From: JAIVJG01 sp964236735
GTDB taxonomy: Bacteria; Acidobacteriota; Blastocatellia; Pyrinomonadales; Pyrinomonadaceae
DNA: 64,000 nucleotides
Direction: 5' to 3'
NCBI GenBank assembly: GCA_964236735.1
Contig: CAXSFM010000001.1
Span: 1 to 64,000 of the forward strand
Made by a program: the position numbers and the translations under genes. Each line of letters opens with the position of its first letter. Within the stretch, counting starts at the first letter, position 1. Under the pieces are notes generated by a model. That model saw only the letters and a program-made list of their open reading frames with translations. It made no database searches and was not told the DNA's origin. Positions 63,941 to 64,000 of this stretch are shown here, piece by piece.

Positions 63941-64000
63941 TTCGGCGGGAGCGGCTGCTACCCGCTCCCAAATCTCGTAGGAAATCTCTGGAGAATTGTT

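Overview
The window is a GC-rich bacterial chromosome segment with compact, mostly overlapping operons and little intergenic space. The gene set suggests an acidobacterium, probably Blastocatellia-like. It includes a uppS-cdsA-dxr-rseP-ispG cluster, an exported SpoIVB-type S55 peptidase, a b558-type succinate dehydrogenase, HemQ, and a cytochrome b fused to cytochrome c. This placement is an inference from gene content and style; no rRNA or other decisive marker is present.

Region 1 (1-6320) is a decaying integrative element. On the minus strand, a strong promoter with a palindrome in its spacer drives four small genes: a SWIM zinc-finger protein, two unknowns, and a UmuD-like protein lacking both catalytic residues. 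On the plus strand lie a small HTH protein, a HigBA toxin-antitoxin pair, an antitoxin-like gene, a DUF6883/DUF4926 pair, a truncated RepA-like ATPase, an excisionase-like gene and a frameshifted tyrosine integrase. The left end is outside the window.

Region 2 (6415-29062) is core genome. It holds trpE with an ankyrin lipoprotein, hisA with a dienoyl-CoA-reductase-like SDR, and a PLP decarboxylase / exported dikinase-like protein / TPR lipoprotein operon. It also has rsmG, an S55 peptidase, mobA, a nucleophile-less alpha/beta hydrolase and an ArnT-like glycosyltransferase. A plus-strand run follows: Gfo/Idh oxidoreductase, beta-lactamase-like hydrolase, SpoIID protein, a 31-residue membrane peptide, miaA, hfq, tmk and holB.

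Region 3 (28997-30690) is a small toxin-antitoxin islet (BrnT/CopG, then a VapB-like/PIN pair). A 71-bp copy of the holB 3' end lies on each side of the BrnT/CopG pair. Region 4 (30718-45824) holds ispG, rseP, dxr, cdsA, uppS, truA and pyrE, then an exonuclease, two VTT-domain membrane proteins, a beta-barrel-like protein, an SPFH protein, an amidase, a LysR regulator and a Coq4-like protein.

Region 5 (45944-51573) is sdhCAB, interrupted by a Uma2 nuclease gene, followed by an AT-richer two-gene insert (glycine-zipper membrane protein plus GGDEF/zinc-ribbon protein) and an orphan HicB. Region 6 (51599-63940) carries mdh, several very small genes, two tRNA-Arg genes, apt, acylphosphatase, a large secreted glycosidase-like protein, hemQ, a Rieske/cytochrome b-c/cytochrome c respiratory set, a MOSC protein and a methyltransferase.

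Two repeat systems run through the core genome. One is a family of about 120-160 bp nested palindromes: four copies share outer ends (TATAGCGGTT...) but carry three unrelated inner palindromes. The other is a set of 7-bp tandem arrays with many different unit sequences, often arranged as inverted pairs, that fill the gaps between genes and sometimes supply start or stop regions of proteins.
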